Of a DNA stretch of 64,000 nucleotides, positions 28,753 through 41,245 are shown one piece after another. The notes beneath the pieces are model-generated. The model saw only the letters and a list, made by a program, of their open reading frames with translations, did no database searches and had not been told where the DNA came from. The translations under genes and the position numbers were made by a program. Numbering within the stretch: the stretch's first letter is position 1; the number at the start of each line of letters is the position of its first letter. The DNA is taken from NCBI RefSeq assembly GCF_000949865.1, contig NZ_JWJH01000020.1:1-64000 (forward strand). Direction: 5' to 3'. Origin of the DNA: Rhizobium nepotum 39/7 (lineage in GTDB: Bacteria > Pseudomonadota > Alphaproteobacteria > Rhizobiales > Rhizobiaceae).

Positions 28753-30501
28753 ATGACGATACAGCTGCAAAAGCCTGATATCACCGAGTTGAAGCCACGC
28801 ATCACCGTTTTCGGTGTGGGCGGCGGCGGTGGTAACGCTGTCAACAACATGATCACGGCCGGCCTCCAGGGTGTCGATTTCGTCGTCGCCAACACGGATG
28901 CGCAGGCGCTGACCATGACGAAGGCAGACCGGGTCATCCAGCTCGGCGTCAACGTCACCGAAGGTCTCGGTGCCGGTTCCCAGCCGGAAGTCGGACGCGC
29001 CGCCGCTGAAGAATGCATCGATGAGATCATCGATCACCTGAACGGCACCCACATGTGCTTCGTCACCGCCGGCATGGGTGGTGGCACCGGCACGGGTGCG
29101 GCACCTGTCGTCGCACAGGCCGCCCGCAACAAGGGCATCCTGACGGTCGGCGTCGTCACCAAGCCTTTCCACTTCGAAGGCGGCCGCCGCATGCGTCTTG
29201 CCGAACAGGGCATCGAGGAACTGCAGAAGTCCGTCGATACGCTGATCGTCATTCCGAACCAGAACCTCTTCCGTATTGCCAACGACAAGACGACCTTTGC
29301 CGACGCCTTCGCCATGGCTGACCAGGTTCTCTATTCGGGCGTTGCCTGCATCACCGATTTGATGGTGAAGGAAGGTCTCATCAACCTCGACTTCGCCGAC
29401 GTCCGTTCGGTCATGCGTGAAATGGGTCGCGCGATGATGGGCACCGGCGAGGCTTCCGGTCCGGGCCGCGCAATGCAGGCTGCGGAAGCGGCTATCGCCA
29501 ACCCGCTGCTCGACGAAACCTCGATGAAGGGCGCACAGGGCCTGCTGATCTCCATCACCGGTGGTCGCGACCTCACCCTGTTCGAAGTCGACGAGGCTGC
29601 AACCCGTATCCGCGAAGAAGTCGATCCGGATGCAAACATCATCCTCGGTGCGACCTTCGACGAGGCTCTGGAAGGTCTCATCCGCGTCTCCGTCGTGGCG
29701 ACCGGCATCGACCGCGTTGCGGGTATCGGCGAACAGAACATTGCCGATATGCGCGCCGCAGCCGCCAAGCCGCTTATCCGTCCTTCCGCGGCCGTTGCTC
29801 CCGCTCCGGCCGCAGTTCAGCCTGCTCAAGCAGTATCGCAGGCACCGAAGGTAGACCAGATCGCCCAGACCATCCGTTCGGCGGAAGCCGAAATGGAACG
29901 TGAACTTGGTTTTGCGGCACACCAGCAGCCTTCTCAGGACTTCCGTCCGCAGAGCAAGCTGTTCGCATCGTCCCCGGCTGAAGCACCGGCGGCCCTCCGT
30001 CCGGCCCAGCCGGTTCAGCAGGCCGCTCCGGCTCCTGTTGCTCAGGCACCGGTCTACCATGCGCCGGAACAGGTTGCCGCGCAGGCTCCGCGTCTGCAGC
30101 AGCCGCAGGCCCCGGTCTACCAGGATCAGGCTCCGGTTGCGCGCCAGCCAGAACCTGTCCGCATGCCGAAGGTCGAGGACTTTCCGCCGGTCGTGAAGGC
30201 CGAGATGGATCACCGCGCCCACGCCGCTCCTGCCGCGCAGGAAGAACGTGGCCCGATGGGTCTTCTGAAGCGCATCACCAACTCGCTTGGTCGCCGCGAA
30301 GAGGAAGAAGTTCCTTCCGACATGATGGATGCGCCGAACATGGCGCCGCAGCAGCGCCGCGCGCTTTCGCCGGAAGCCAGCCTCTACGCACCGCGTCGTG
30401 GCCAGCTTGACGATCACGGTCGCGCGACGCCTTCTTCGGCCAGCCACCATGACGACGACCAGCTGGAAATTCCGGCCTTCCTGCGCCGCCAGTCCAACTA
30501 A
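28753..30501 (+). CDS. ftsZ: Cell division GTPase FtsZ (long form)
   Basis: A 582-residue tubulin homologue that forms the Z ring. The GTPase core is residues about 13-320, with [13 protein letters not shown] and the tubulin signature [11 protein letters not shown] roughly 240-residue Pro/Gln/Ala-rich linker follows and the protein ends in the conserved C-terminal peptide [12 protein letters not shown] that binds FtsA. E. coli FtsZ is 383 residues; the long linker is typical of Rhizobiales. The ATG is preceded by AAGAAGGAATGGTAAA. A terminator lies 23 bases after the stop. Confidence 0.97.
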   Translation: MTIQLQKPDITELKPRITVFGVGGGGGNAVNNMITAGLQGVDFVVANTDAQALTMTKADRVIQLGVNVTEGLGAGSQPEVGRAAAEECIDEIIDHLNGTHMCFVTAGMGGGTGTGAAPVVAQAARNKGILTVGVVTKPFHFEGGRRMRLAEQGIEELQKSVDTLIVIPNQNLFRIANDKTTFADAFAMADQVLYSGVACITDLMVKEGLINLDFADVRSVMREMGRAMMGTGEASGPGRAMQAAEAAIANPLLDETSMKGAQGLLISITGGRDLTLFEVDEAATRIREEVDPDANIILGATFDEALEGLIRVSVVATGIDRVAGIGEQNIADMRAAAAKPLIRPSAAVAPAPAAVQPAQAVSQAPKVDQIAQTIRSAEAEMERELGFAAHQQPSQDFRPQSKLFASSPAEAPAALRPAQPVQQAAPAPVAQAPVYHAPEQVAAQAPRLQQPQAPVYQDQAPVARQPEPVRMPKVEDFPPVVKAEMDHRAHAAPAAQEERGPMGLLKRITNSLGRREEEEVPSDMMDAPNMAPQQRRALSPEASLYAPRRGQLDDHGRATPSSASHHDDDQLEIPAFLRRQSN

Positions 30502-30523
30502 CAGCGATTCCGTCCACCTGTCG

Positions 30524-30556
30524 AAACGCCCGGATCACACGATCCGGGCGTTTTGT
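30524..30556 (+). terminator. Terminator after ftsZ
   Basis: Perfect 13-base stem AAACGCCCGGATC / GATCCGGGCGTTT around ACAC, running into TTTTGTTTATT. It ends the ddlB-ftsZ arm and insulates lpxC. Confidence 0.9.
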
Positions 30557-30771
30557 TTATTATACGTTGTTAACAGTAAATTAATTCATGTTTTCAATGG
30601 CTTGTGCGTGTAACAATCCGAAACGAACAGTGATTTGTCGTGGCACTTTCATATGCGTATGTATGAGGCTGGTAGAGGAAAACATTGACCTCGCCGGTCG
30701 TTAAAAACCGGCTTGAAAAACTTGAACGGCGCTGGATATGCGGCGCGGTTTGCAAAACAAGGCATATATGC

Positions 30772-31728
30772 ATGACTATCGGACTGCTCGGATTTCAGAC
30801 GACTATCGCAAATGCTGTTCAGCTCAAGGGCATTGGCGTGCATTTCGGCAATCCGGTTTCGATGACCTTCCAGCCCGCAGAAGCCGGAACGGGCATCGTG
30901 TTTCAGCGCCTTCATGAGAATGGCAGCGTAACAGAATTGAAGGCGGTTTCCGCCAATGTCGGCAATACCGATCTGTGCACCGTGCTCGGCCGTTCGCTGT
31001 CCCATTCGGTGGCGACGATCGAGCACGTCATGGCCGCCATCTATGCCGTGGGCCTCGATAATCTCGTCGTTGAGGTTGACGGTCCTGAAGTGCCGATCAT
31101 GGACGGCAGCTCCGCGCCTTTCATCGAGGCGATCGAATCGGCCGGCATCAAGAACCTCGGCGTGAAGCGCCGCTATATTCGCGTCATCAAGCCGGTCCGC
31201 ATCGATTCGGGTGCATCCTGGGCGGAGTTCCGTCCCTATGACGGCACGCGGTTCGAGGTCGATATCGATTTCGATACGCCGCTGATCGGCAAGCAGTCCT
31301 GGAAGGGCGACCTGACGGCGGATACGTTCAAGAACGAGCTTTCCCGCGCCCGCACCTTCGGCTTCATGCGTGACGTGGAGCGCCTGTGGGCTGCCGGTTA
31401 CGCACTTGGCTCCTCGCTTGAGAACTCGGTTGTCATCTCGGACGACAACAGCGTCATCAACATGGAAGGCCTGCGTTACGCCAGGGACGAATTCGTCCGC
31501 CACAAGACACTGGACGCCGTGGGCGATCTGGCGCTTGCCGGTGCGCAGTTCATCGGCTGCTACCGCTCCTATCGCGGCGGCCACAAGGTCAATGCGAATG
31601 CGCTGAAGGCTTTGCTGAGCGACCGTTCGGCCTATGAGATCGTGGAGGCTCCGGCCGCCCGCAACCAGGTGCGCGCGCGTGAGTTCGTTCCGGTCAACAT
31701 GCCGGAATTTGCGCCCTGGTCGGCTTGA
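30772..31728 (+). CDS. lpxC: UDP-3-O-acyl-GlcNAc deacetylase
   Basis: A 318-residue zinc deacetylase, the committed step of lipid A synthesis. Two alpha/beta repeats; zinc-binding His85 in ATIEHVMAA and the HKTLDAVGDLALAG block with the second His and Asp. The start at 30772 (MTIGLLGFQTT) is the family N-terminus; the frame opens upstream via TTG at 30685 without support. It is separated from ftsZ by a terminator, so probably has its own promoter. Confidence 0.95.
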   Translation: MTIGLLGFQTTIANAVQLKGIGVHFGNPVSMTFQPAEAGTGIVFQRLHENGSVTELKAVSANVGNTDLCTVLGRSLSHSVATIEHVMAAIYAVGLDNLVVEVDGPEVPIMDGSSAPFIEAIESAGIKNLGVKRRYIRVIKPVRIDSGASWAEFRPYDGTRFEVDIDFDTPLIGKQSWKGDLTADTFKNELSRARTFGFMRDVERLWAAGYALGSSLENSVVISDDNSVINMEGLRYARDEFVRHKTLDAVGDLALAGAQFIGCYRSYRGGHKVNANALKALLSDRSAYEIVEAPAARNQVRAREFVPVNMPEFAPWSA

Positions 31729-31755
31729 TTTTGTTTGCAGGCTATTGATTGACAG

Positions 31756-31786
31756 AAAAAGCCGCTCCCTTTCGGGGCGGCTTTTT
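31756..31786 (+). terminator. Terminator after lpxC
   Basis: Stem GCCGCTCC / GGGGCGGC (31761-31768 with 31774-31781, one G-U pair), loop CTTTC, preceded by AAAAA and followed by TTTTT. Confidence 0.9.
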
Positions 31787-31987
31787 CGTAATGCGGGCGG
31801 GATGTTTTGCCGTATCGCCTGATATTCATGCGATTGCATGGGTGGATGCCATAAAAATGCGTTAATGCATCATCATTGCGTTGCCCTGCGGATGCTTTTA
31901 TGGCTAGAAACGCCAGTGCGAAGCCGATGCTTATGTATTTGCGCGGGAAGTGGGAACTGTCGAATGAAGCATGTAGGGTCTGGTGCA

Positions 31988-32830
31988 ATGAAGGGTACGA
32001 TGCGGGGGATCGCCGTTTCGTTGATGTTGGTCGGTGCAAGTGTCGCCGTCACGGCCTGCCAGTCCGATCCGGATATCGACATTACCAAGCTCGGCTTCGA
32101 GTCCGATCCGCCAGACGTTCTGTACAAGCAGGGGCTTGCCAACATGAACGCCGGCAACATGACGGAAGCCTCGCGCAAATTCGAGGCGATCGACAAGCAG
32201 TATCCCTTCACCGAATGGGGCCAGAAGTCGCTGGTGATGCAGACTTTCATCGCCACGCGCACGAACAAGAACGATGTGGCAATCGCGTCGGGCAGCCGTT
32301 TCCTGCGGCAATATCCGCGCTCCAAGGACGCCGCTTACGTTCAGTACATGATCGGCCTTGCCTATTCGAAGCAGATTTCCGACGTGACGCAGGATCAGCG
32401 CGCCGCACAGCGCACCATTGAGGCGATGAACAAGGTGGTCAACGACTACCCTGAATCGGAATATGTCGCCGACGCGCAGGCCAAGATCCGTTTCGCCCGC
32501 GACCAGCTCGCCGGCCGCGAAATGCAGGTCGGCCGTTATTACCTTGAGCGCAAGGAATATCTCGCCGCCGTTTCGCGTTTCCGCATCGTCGTCGAGCAAT
32601 ACCAGAACACCAACCAGATCGAGGAAGCGCTGGCGCGTCTGACGGAAGCCTATTATGCGATGGGTCTTTCCGACGAAGCGCAGACTGCTGCCGCCGTTCT
32701 CGGCAACAACTATCCCGACAGCCAATGGTATGCGGATTCCTACAAGCTGCTGAAGGGCGGCGGGTTGGAGCCGCGTGAAAACAAGGGGTCCTGGATTTCG
32801 CGTGCCGGCAAGAAGCTTATCGGCGCCTGA
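31988..32830 (+). CDS. bamD: Outer-membrane assembly lipoprotein BamD
   Basis: A 280-residue BamD (ComL/YfiO) lipoprotein of the BAM complex, which inserts beta-barrel proteins. Signal peptide with lipobox VTAC at residues about 21-24, then a set of TPR repeats beginning PPDVLYKQGLANMNAGN. A Met at 31964 is an alternative start. recN begins 15 bases after its stop, so the two are probably cotranscribed. Confidence 0.93.
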   Translation: MKGTMRGIAVSLMLVGASVAVTACQSDPDIDITKLGFESDPPDVLYKQGLANMNAGNMTEASRKFEAIDKQYPFTEWGQKSLVMQTFIATRTNKNDVAIASGSRFLRQYPRSKDAAYVQYMIGLAYSKQISDVTQDQRAAQRTIEAMNKVVNDYPESEYVADAQAKIRFARDQLAGREMQVGRYYLERKEYLAAVSRFRIVVEQYQNTNQIEEALARLTEAYYAMGLSDEAQTAAAVLGNNYPDSQWYADSYKLLKGGGLEPRENKGSWISRAGKKLIGA

Positions 32831-32845
32831 GACAGGGCATAGGCC

Positions 32846-34519
32846 ATGCTGGTCCAGCTCTCGATTCGTGACATCGTTCTGATTGAAAGGCTCGACCTCG
32901 GTTTTGAGGCGGGCCTTTCCGTGTTGACGGGTGAGACTGGCGCGGGCAAATCCATTCTGCTCGACAGCCTGTCGCTTGCGCTCGGTGGACGCGGCGATGG
33001 CGATCTTGTGCGTCACGGCGAAGACAAGGGCCAGGTCACCGCCACGTTCGAGGTGCCGAACAACCATCCGACACGGCTTCTCCTGCGCGAAAACGGTCTC
33101 GATGACGACGGCGACCTGATTTTTCGCCGGGTGCAATCCGCAGACGGGCGCACCAAGGCCTATGTCAACGATCAAGCTGTCAGCGTGCAGATGATGCGCC
33201 AGCTCGGGCAATTGCTGGTCGAAATTCACGGCCAGCATGACGACCGCGCGCTTGTCGATATCGATGCCCACCGCACGCTGCTGGATGCCTTTGCGGGTCT
33301 CAGTGATGATTCCCGCGCCGTGCAGGGTTTCTACCGCACCTGGAAGGATGCCGAGCGGGCGTTGAAGATCCATCGCGCCAAGGTGGAGGCTGCTGCCCGC
33401 GAGGCAGACTTCCTGCGTTCTTCCGTCGAGGAGCTTGAAGTGCTTTCGCCGCGCGACGGCGAGGAGGACGAGCTTGCCGGCCGCCGGGCGATAATGCAGA
33501 AATCCGAACGCATCGCCGGCGATATCGCCGAAGCGAGCGAGTTTTTGAACGGCAACGCCTCGCCCGTGCCTGTCATCGCCTCGATGATGCGGCGGCTGGA
33601 GCGCAAGAGCCACGAGGCGCCGGGATTGCTGGAAGACACCGTGCAATTGCTGGATGCTGCGCTCGACAGTCTTTCCAATGCGCAGATGGAAGTGGAGGCG
33701 GCGCTGCGCCGCACCGAGTTCGATCCGCGTGAGCTGGAGCGGGTGGAGGAACGGCTGTTTGCGCTGCGTGCCGCCGGGCGCAAATACAATGTCCCGGTGC
33801 CTGATCTGCCGGCGCTTGCGGAAAAAATGGTCGCGGATCTCGCCGATCTCGATGCCGGCGAAGAAAAGCTCGGCAAGCTTGAGGCCAATCTCGGCATGGT
33901 GAAGGCCGATTTCGACCATGCGGCGAAATCGCTTTCCGAAAAGCGCCGTCATGCGGCGGGTGCGCTTTCCGAGGCTGTCATGGCCGAACTTCCGGCGCTC
34001 AAGCTGGAGCGGGCACGTTTTACCGTCGAGGTGACGTCCGATCCCGAGCAGGCGACGGCTGATGGTATCGATACCGTGGAATTCCACGTCCAGACCAATC
34101 CGGGAACGCGCCCCGGCCCGATCATGAAAGTCGCCTCAGGCGGCGAATTGTCCCGTTTCCTGCTGGCCCTGAAAGTGGCGCTGGCGGATCGCGGTTCCGC
34201 ACCGACGCTGGTTTTCGACGAAATCGATACGGGTGTCGGCGGTGCCGTGGCGGATGCCATAGGCCAGCGGCTTCGTCGCCTGTCGAAAACCGTGCAGGTG
34301 CTGTCCGTCACCCACGCGCCGCAGGTGGCAGCCCGGGCGGCCACGCATCTTCTCATTTCCAAAGGCCCTTCCGGCGACGGCACAGAACGTATCGCCACGC
34401 GCGTCGCGACCATGGAGCCGAAACACCGCACCGAAGAAATCGCCCGCATGCTGGCCGGCGCCTCGGTGACCGACGAGGCGAGGGCGGCGGCGGCCCGCTT
34501 GCTTGCCGCCAAGGACTGA
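32846..34519 (+). CDS. recN: DNA repair ATPase RecN
   Basis: A 557-residue SMC-like protein for double-strand break repair. Walker A GETGAGKS at residues 29-36, central coiled coil (about 150-370), ABC signature region SGGELSRFLLALK and Walker B LVFDEIDTGVGG. No LexA box was recognised between bamD and recN, so it may depend on the bamD promoter. Confidence 0.95.
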   Translation: MLVQLSIRDIVLIERLDLGFEAGLSVLTGETGAGKSILLDSLSLALGGRGDGDLVRHGEDKGQVTATFEVPNNHPTRLLLRENGLDDDGDLIFRRVQSADGRTKAYVNDQAVSVQMMRQLGQLLVEIHGQHDDRALVDIDAHRTLLDAFAGLSDDSRAVQGFYRTWKDAERALKIHRAKVEAAAREADFLRSSVEELEVLSPRDGEEDELAGRRAIMQKSERIAGDIAEASEFLNGNASPVPVIASMMRRLERKSHEAPGLLEDTVQLLDAALDSLSNAQMEVEAALRRTEFDPRELERVEERLFALRAAGRKYNVPVPDLPALAEKMVADLADLDAGEEKLGKLEANLGMVKADFDHAAKSLSEKRRHAAGALSEAVMAELPALKLERARFTVEVTSDPEQATADGIDTVEFHVQTNPGTRPGPIMKVASGGELSRFLLALKVALADRGSAPTLVFDEIDTGVGGAVADAIGQRLRRLSKTVQVLSVTHAPQVAARAATHLLISKGPSGDGTERIATRVATMEPKHRTEEIARMLAGASVTDEARAAAARLLAAKD

Positions 34520-34611
34520 CCGATCGCGACAGTGCTGCCAGGGTGAGGGTGCCTTTCGGCGTTGTGACTCCGGCGGCAAAACTTGTTTTTATTGTATTTT
34601 ATTTCGGCTAA

Positions 34612-36816
<2,205 letters not shown>

Positions 36817-36880
36817 GGTATCGTCATCGCCGCGTTGTTTTGCACGGCTACAGGTCTCATCCTGAAATGGGGAACGGGAC

Positions 36881-37777
36881 ATGGATGATCGCATCATCAT
36901 CTCTTCGCAGCAGGTCCGGGCGCTGATTGCGGGCCAGTTTCCGCAGTGGGGGCATCTCGATGTCAGGCCGGTGGAACTGAGCGGCTGGGACAATCGCAGC
37001 TTTCGCCTTGGTGACGACATGCTGGTGCGGCTGCCGAGTGCTGCGCGTTATGTGGCGCAGGTGGAAAAGGAGCATCGCTGGTTGCCGGAGCTTGCGCCTC
37101 TTTTGCCTCTTCCGATCCCGGAGCCATTGGCGATTGGTGAGCCGGGGCAGGATTATCCGTTTCCGTGGTCCGTTTATGGCTGGCTTGAGGGCGAGCCTCT
37201 AGCCCAGCATCTCGACCGCATTGATCTCGCAACCATAGCCTTTGACGTGGCTGCGTTTTTGAAAGCCCTGCACGGCATCGATGCCTCGGATGGTCCGCCT
37301 GCGGGCGAGCATAATTTCCATCGGGGCGGATCGCTCGCGGTTTATGACGGCGAGGCGAGAGCGGCGGCGTCGCATCTTGCCGATGAGGTCGATCAGGCGC
37401 TGGCCATGGAGATATGGCAGCTCGCCCTTTCGAGCCGCTGGCAGGGGCCGGGCGTCTGGGTGCATGGCGATATCGCCGAAGGCAATCTTCTCGTCAAGGA
37501 CGGACACCTGTCAGCCGTCATCGATTTCGGCAGTTCCGGCGTCGGCGATCCGTCTTCCGATCTCATTCTCGCATGGAATGTGCTGGATACGGAAAGCCGC
37601 GCCGTTTTTCGCCAGGCGATGGATGTGGACGCTGCCACATGGCATCGCGGACGCGGCTGGGCGCTATGGAAAGCGCTGATCACGCTCGAAGCGCAGCGGG
37701 GTCGCGACGAGAAACTGGCCGAATGGTCACGCAGGACCATTCGGGAAGTGTTTGCGGATCATTCTTTGTCCGCCTGA
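36881..37777 (+). CDS. Aminoglycoside phosphotransferase-fold kinase
   Basis: A 298-residue APH-family protein. Conserved catalytic loop VHGDIAEGNLLV (catalytic Asp) and magnesium-binding IDFGSSGVGDPSSDLI; N-lobe with ELSGWDNRSFRLGDDMLVRLP. Chromosomal homologues of this subgroup are often small-molecule kinases with no proven antibiotic role. A ribosome site GGGAACGGGAC precedes the ATG. It lies 64 bases after ligA. Confidence 0.82.
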   Translation: MDDRIIISSQQVRALIAGQFPQWGHLDVRPVELSGWDNRSFRLGDDMLVRLPSAARYVAQVEKEHRWLPELAPLLPLPIPEPLAIGEPGQDYPFPWSVYGWLEGEPLAQHLDRIDLATIAFDVAAFLKALHGIDASDGPPAGEHNFHRGGSLAVYDGEARAAASHLADEVDQALAMEIWQLALSSRWQGPGVWVHGDIAEGNLLVKDGHLSAVIDFGSSGVGDPSSDLILAWNVLDTESRAVFRQAMDVDAATWHRGRGWALWKALITLEAQRGRDEKLAEWSRRTIREVFADHSLSA

Positions 37778-37783
37778 GAAGCA

Positions 37784-38317
37784 TCAGCGCAGCCGCGCCA
37801 TCCCGTAGGAATCGGCATATTTCCCATCGCGAAAGGCATAGTTGCGCAAGGTGCCCTCGTGTTCGAAGCCGAACTTCTCATAGAGCCGGATAGCGGCGAG
37901 ATTGTCGGTGAAGACGTTCAGTTCGATGCGGCGAATATCGTGCCAGTTGTCGGCGGCATCGATCAGCGCCGCCAGAAGCTTCGAGCCGATGCCCTTGCCG
38001 GCGAAATCGTCATGGATGCCGATGCCGAGGGAAGCGATGTGTTTCTGCCGTCCGGTTCTGGCGTGCAGGCCGGCATTGCCCAAAATCCTGCCACGCCATT
38101 CGGCGGCCACGACGATGTCGGATTGGGAAAGGCCTTCGATATACTGCCGGGTTTGCGTGACGCTCTGGAAGGGCTGGCGCAATGTTCCCCAACGCACGCC
38201 GGGCATGTTGAGCACCTGCGTCAAGCCTTCGGCATCATCTGGCCTGATACCGCGGATGAGCAATTCATCGATCTTGAAATCCTGAACGGGCGGCAGGTCG
38301 CTTTGCGGCTGGGGCAT
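37784..38317 (-). CDS. GNAT family N-acetyltransferase
   Basis: A 177-residue acetyltransferase. The C-terminal core has IHDDFAGKGIGSKLLAALI (acetyl-CoA P-loop) and LNVFTDNLAAIRLYEKFGFEHEG, typical of RimJ/L-like or phosphinothricin-type GNATs. The start at 38317 has AGGAGA eight bases upstream; the frame runs further back to 38389 without support. It converges on the APH-like gene with 6 bases between stops. The substrate is unknown. Confidence 0.85.
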   Translation of the reverse strand: MPQPQSDLPPVQDFKIDELLIRGIRPDDAEGLTQVLNMPGVRWGTLRQPFQSVTQTRQYIEGLSQSDIVVAAEWRGRILGNAGLHARTGRQKHIASLGIGIHDDFAGKGIGSKLLAALIDAADNWHDIRRIELNVFTDNLAAIRLYEKFGFEHEGTLRNYAFRDGKYADSYGMARLR

Positions 38318-38527
38318 TGGCTGTTCTCCTGTTGGGCCGGAGAGCAGGGGACCATTCGCCCTGCTCTTGCGGCAGGGCATGATGGACAAGGATCGCTAAT
38401 CTATCGCGACAATGCTCCACCGCCCGCCGGCTTACCGGAGGTGGTGTTGTTGAGCATGGTTTTGCGCGATTGTGCGATCATGGCCGACAGATTGGCCGGG
38501 GCCGCAAAGCTTGTCAATGCCATCTTC

Positions 38528-39448
38528 TTAGCCCCGAGCTGTTCGAAGGCGTCTGAACAACCTGCCGTCGATCGCTGCGAGGCCGGCCGCGATCATCGCC
38601 ATGCCGGCGAAGTGCTTGATTTCCAGCTGTTCGCCGAGAATGAGCGAGCCGAGCAGGATGGCGCTGACCGGGATGAGGAAGGTGACGAGCGCGAGGTTGG
38701 TGGCGCCGGCTGTGGCAAGAATACGGAAGAAGATGAGATAGGCGAGTGCGGTGGACAGCAAGGCGATGCCGACAAGCGCGCCCCAGGTGCCAAGGCTCGG
38801 CATGGCAAGCGTCCATGGCTTGTCGATGAGGAGGGCTGCCGGGATCAGCATCAGGGTCGAGGAGGAGATCTGGCCGGTGGCGGTCATCAGCGGCGGCACG
38901 CCCATGGCCTTGAAGCGGCGGCCGAATATGCCCGCGAAGGAATAGGAGATGGCTGCGCCGAGAATGGCGAGCTGGCCCCAGAGGTTGGATGCCGCACCGC
39001 CAAAGGCTGCCGGGCCAATCATCGTGGCCACGCCGACAAAACCGATGAGAACACCTGCAAGCTTGTTGCTGGTCATCTTTTCGTCGGTGGTAAGAAAATG
39101 GGCGACGATGACCGTGAAGAGCGGCGTCGTCGCATTGAGGATCGAGGCAAGCCCGCTGGCAATATGGGTCTGGCCCCAGACGATCAGGCAGAAGGGAATG
39201 ATGTTGTTGAGCAGGCCCATGCCGAAAAAGGCGCGCCACACGGCCCCCTCACGCGGCAGGTGAAGACCCATGATGCGGCAGACGATCAGCAGGGCCACGG
39301 CCGCGAGGCTGACGCGCAGCGCGACGATGGTGACGGGCGGCAGTTCCTTGACGGCGATGCCGATGAAAAAGAACGATCCGCCCCACAGCAGCGAGAGCGC
39401 GACGAGCATCCCCCATTCGCCGGCATCCATCTGTTTTTGTATCGCCAT
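38528..39448 (-). CDS. EamA/DMT family exporter
   Basis: A 306-residue membrane protein with ten predicted helices in two EamA repeats, including LLWGGSFFFIGIAVKELPP and a second repeat with LWGQLAILGAAISYSFAGIFGRR. Such proteins export amino acids or metabolites. It is divergent from a LysR regulator (39645), which likely controls it. Confidence 0.85.
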   Translation of the reverse strand: MAIQKQMDAGEWGMLVALSLLWGGSFFFIGIAVKELPPVTIVALRVSLAAVALLIVCRIMGLHLPREGAVWRAFFGMGLLNNIIPFCLIVWGQTHIASGLASILNATTPLFTVIVAHFLTTDEKMTSNKLAGVLIGFVGVATMIGPAAFGGAASNLWGQLAILGAAISYSFAGIFGRRFKAMGVPPLMTATGQISSSTLMLIPAALLIDKPWTLAMPSLGTWGALVGIALLSTALAYLIFFRILATAGATNLALVTFLIPVSAILLGSLILGEQLEIKHFAGMAMIAAGLAAIDGRLFRRLRTARG

Positions 39449-39517
39449 CTTCGTCTCCCAAGGGCATGAATTATGACATGATCGCAGGTGCCGCTGCCGC
39501 CATCCACCCGATATCGG

Positions 39518-39532
39518 TTGAGTTCACCTCAA
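39518..39532. promoter_or_regulatory. Inverted repeat between the exporter and LysR genes
   Basis: TTGAG-TTCAC-CTCAA is a 5-base inverted repeat in the 196-base divergent intergenic region, a fitting place for LysR-type binding. Weak on its own. Confidence 0.3.
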
Positions 39533-39644
39533 TCCATGGTTCCGGGCTTTCCGCCGCTTCACGTCGTGTTGCTTCCATTTACTCCCTGTTTTATGGTGTT
39601 TTCAAACGATAGTTTCTCGTCACATAATTGAGCTGAGCTAAATC

Positions 39645-40547
39645 ATGATTGCGGAACTTCCTTCCTTGAAAGGATTGCAGGCCTTTGAAGCTGCGGCGCG
39701 GTATCGCAGCGTCACGCTTGCTTCCAACGAGTTGAACGTCACCCCCGGCGCGGTCAGCCTGCAAATCAGGGAGCTGGAAGCTCGCCTTGGCGTGCAGCTG
39801 TTTCTGCGCAAGCCGCGCAGTATCCAGCTGACACGCGAGGGGGAGCGTTATTACGGCTCGCTTCGCACCGCGTTCCGGATGATGCGCGAGGCGACGGCGG
39901 AACTGACGGCACGATCCGAGATTACGGTTCTGACGCTGAGCTGCACACCGACGTTTGCCGTGCAATGGCTGATGCCGAGACTGCCAGGTTTCCAGCAACA
40001 GAACCCGCATGTGGATGTGCGTATCAGCGTGACGAACCGGCTGGTGGATTTTTCGCGGGACGATGTCGATCTGGCGGTGCGGCACGGGTTTGGCCGTTAT
40101 GAAGGGCTGGAAAGCATCCGCTTCATAGATGACAGCACCTTGCCGGTCTGCTCGCCGCAGCTTTTTGAAAAATACGGGCCGCTGAGGGTTGCCGGCGATC
40201 TGAAATCCGTTCCGCTGCTGCACGATGAAAACCGCAATGAATGGCGGCGTTGGCTGGAAACGGCGGGCGCATCGGAGGTCGACGCTTCCGGCGGTACCGT
40301 ATTCATCGACAGCAACGGTGCGCTGGATGCGGCCAAGGCAGGACACGGTGTGGCGCTGACGCGGCGCTCGCTGGTTTCCCGCGAGCTTGCGGAAGGAGCG
40401 CTGATTGCGCCGTTCGGGACGGATATTGCCAGCACGCTCGCCTATTTCCTGGTCTATCCGCGGCGGATGCTGGAAAATCCCGATCTTGTAAGGTTGCTGG
40501 ACTGGATGGTTTCGGAGGCATCTTCCACAGAGGCCGGTTCTCTTTGA
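39645..40547 (+). CDS. LysR family transcriptional regulator (GcvA-like)
   Basis: A 300-residue LTTR: N-terminal winged helix (LKGLQAFEAAARYRSVTLA, then TPGAVSLQIRELEARLGVQ, residues about 7-60) and a C-terminal periplasmic-binding-like effector domain. The wording of the HTH resembles GcvA and AmpR. The divergent EamA exporter suggests control of export in response to its substrate; not proven. Confidence 0.88.
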   Translation: MIAELPSLKGLQAFEAAARYRSVTLASNELNVTPGAVSLQIRELEARLGVQLFLRKPRSIQLTREGERYYGSLRTAFRMMREATAELTARSEITVLTLSCTPTFAVQWLMPRLPGFQQQNPHVDVRISVTNRLVDFSRDDVDLAVRHGFGRYEGLESIRFIDDSTLPVCSPQLFEKYGPLRVAGDLKSVPLLHDENRNEWRRWLETAGASEVDASGGTVFIDSNGALDAAKAGHGVALTRRSLVSRELAEGALIAPFGTDIASTLAYFLVYPRRMLENPDLVRLLDWMVSEASSTEAGSL

Positions 40548-40569
40548 CGCCAATCCGGTTTATGCCGGA

Positions 40570-41199
40570 ATGAAACAACGGGAATCACTCTTGAAAACCA
40601 TCGCCATCGATTTCGAGACCGCCAATGAGGAGCGGGGCAGCGCCTGCTCCGTCGGGCTTGCGTGGATAGAAAACGGTGAGATCGTTCGCGTCGAGGAACG
40701 GCTCATCCGCCCGAGGGAGATGCGGTTTTCACCCTTCAATATCGCCGTGCACGGGATATGTCCTGCCGATGTCGAGGACGCGCCGGAATTCCCTGATGTG
40801 ATGGAAGAGTTCATCGACGATATCAAGGGCGCCACGATGATCGCCCATAATGCCGCTTTCGATTTCAGCGTCATGCGGGCCTCTTTCGACAAATACCGGC
40901 AGTCCTATCCGGACCTTTCCTATCTGTGCAGCGTCAAGATCGCCCGGCATGTCTGGCCGCAGCTGGCATCGCACAAGCTGAATGTAATCGCCCATCATCT
41001 CCAGCTGCGTTTCGTGCACCACAATGCCGCCGAGGACGCCGTGGTCTGCGCGGCCGCGTCGATTGCGGCGGCCAAGGCACTGCGCGTTGCCCATATCCGC
41101 GATCTGCCGGAAAAGATCGGCATGGTCGCCGGCCGCCTTACATCCAACGGTTACCAGCCATGCAGCATGAAAAAACGCGTCGTCTCGCGGGTTGCGTAA
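40570..41199 (+). CDS. DEDDh 3'-5' exonuclease
   Basis: A 209-residue DnaQ-like exonuclease: motif I AIDFETANE, motif II HNAAFDFSVM, and the motif III His and Asp in HHNAAEDAVVCA. It resembles stand-alone exonucleases rather than the polymerase III epsilon subunit. Start choice is unsure: ATG at 40570, or a TTG at 40591 directly before the catalytic strand. It lies 22 bases after the LysR gene. Confidence 0.83.
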   Translation: MKQRESLLKTIAIDFETANEERGSACSVGLAWIENGEIVRVEERLIRPREMRFSPFNIAVHGICPADVEDAPEFPDVMEEFIDDIKGATMIAHNAAFDFSVMRASFDKYRQSYPDLSYLCSVKIARHVWPQLASHKLNVIAHHLQLRFVHHNAAEDAVVCAAASIAAAKALRVAHIRDLPEKIGMVAGRLTSNGYQPCSMKKRVVSRVA

Positions 41200-41245
41200 C
41201 CGTTCCCCGCACTTATGTTTGAAGCAGCGTAACGGAGAATATGCG

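Noticed and set aside
36881..37777. Calling the APH-fold gene an antibiotic resistance gene
   Set aside because: The fold also serves many metabolic kinases, and the locus shows no sign of a mobile element.
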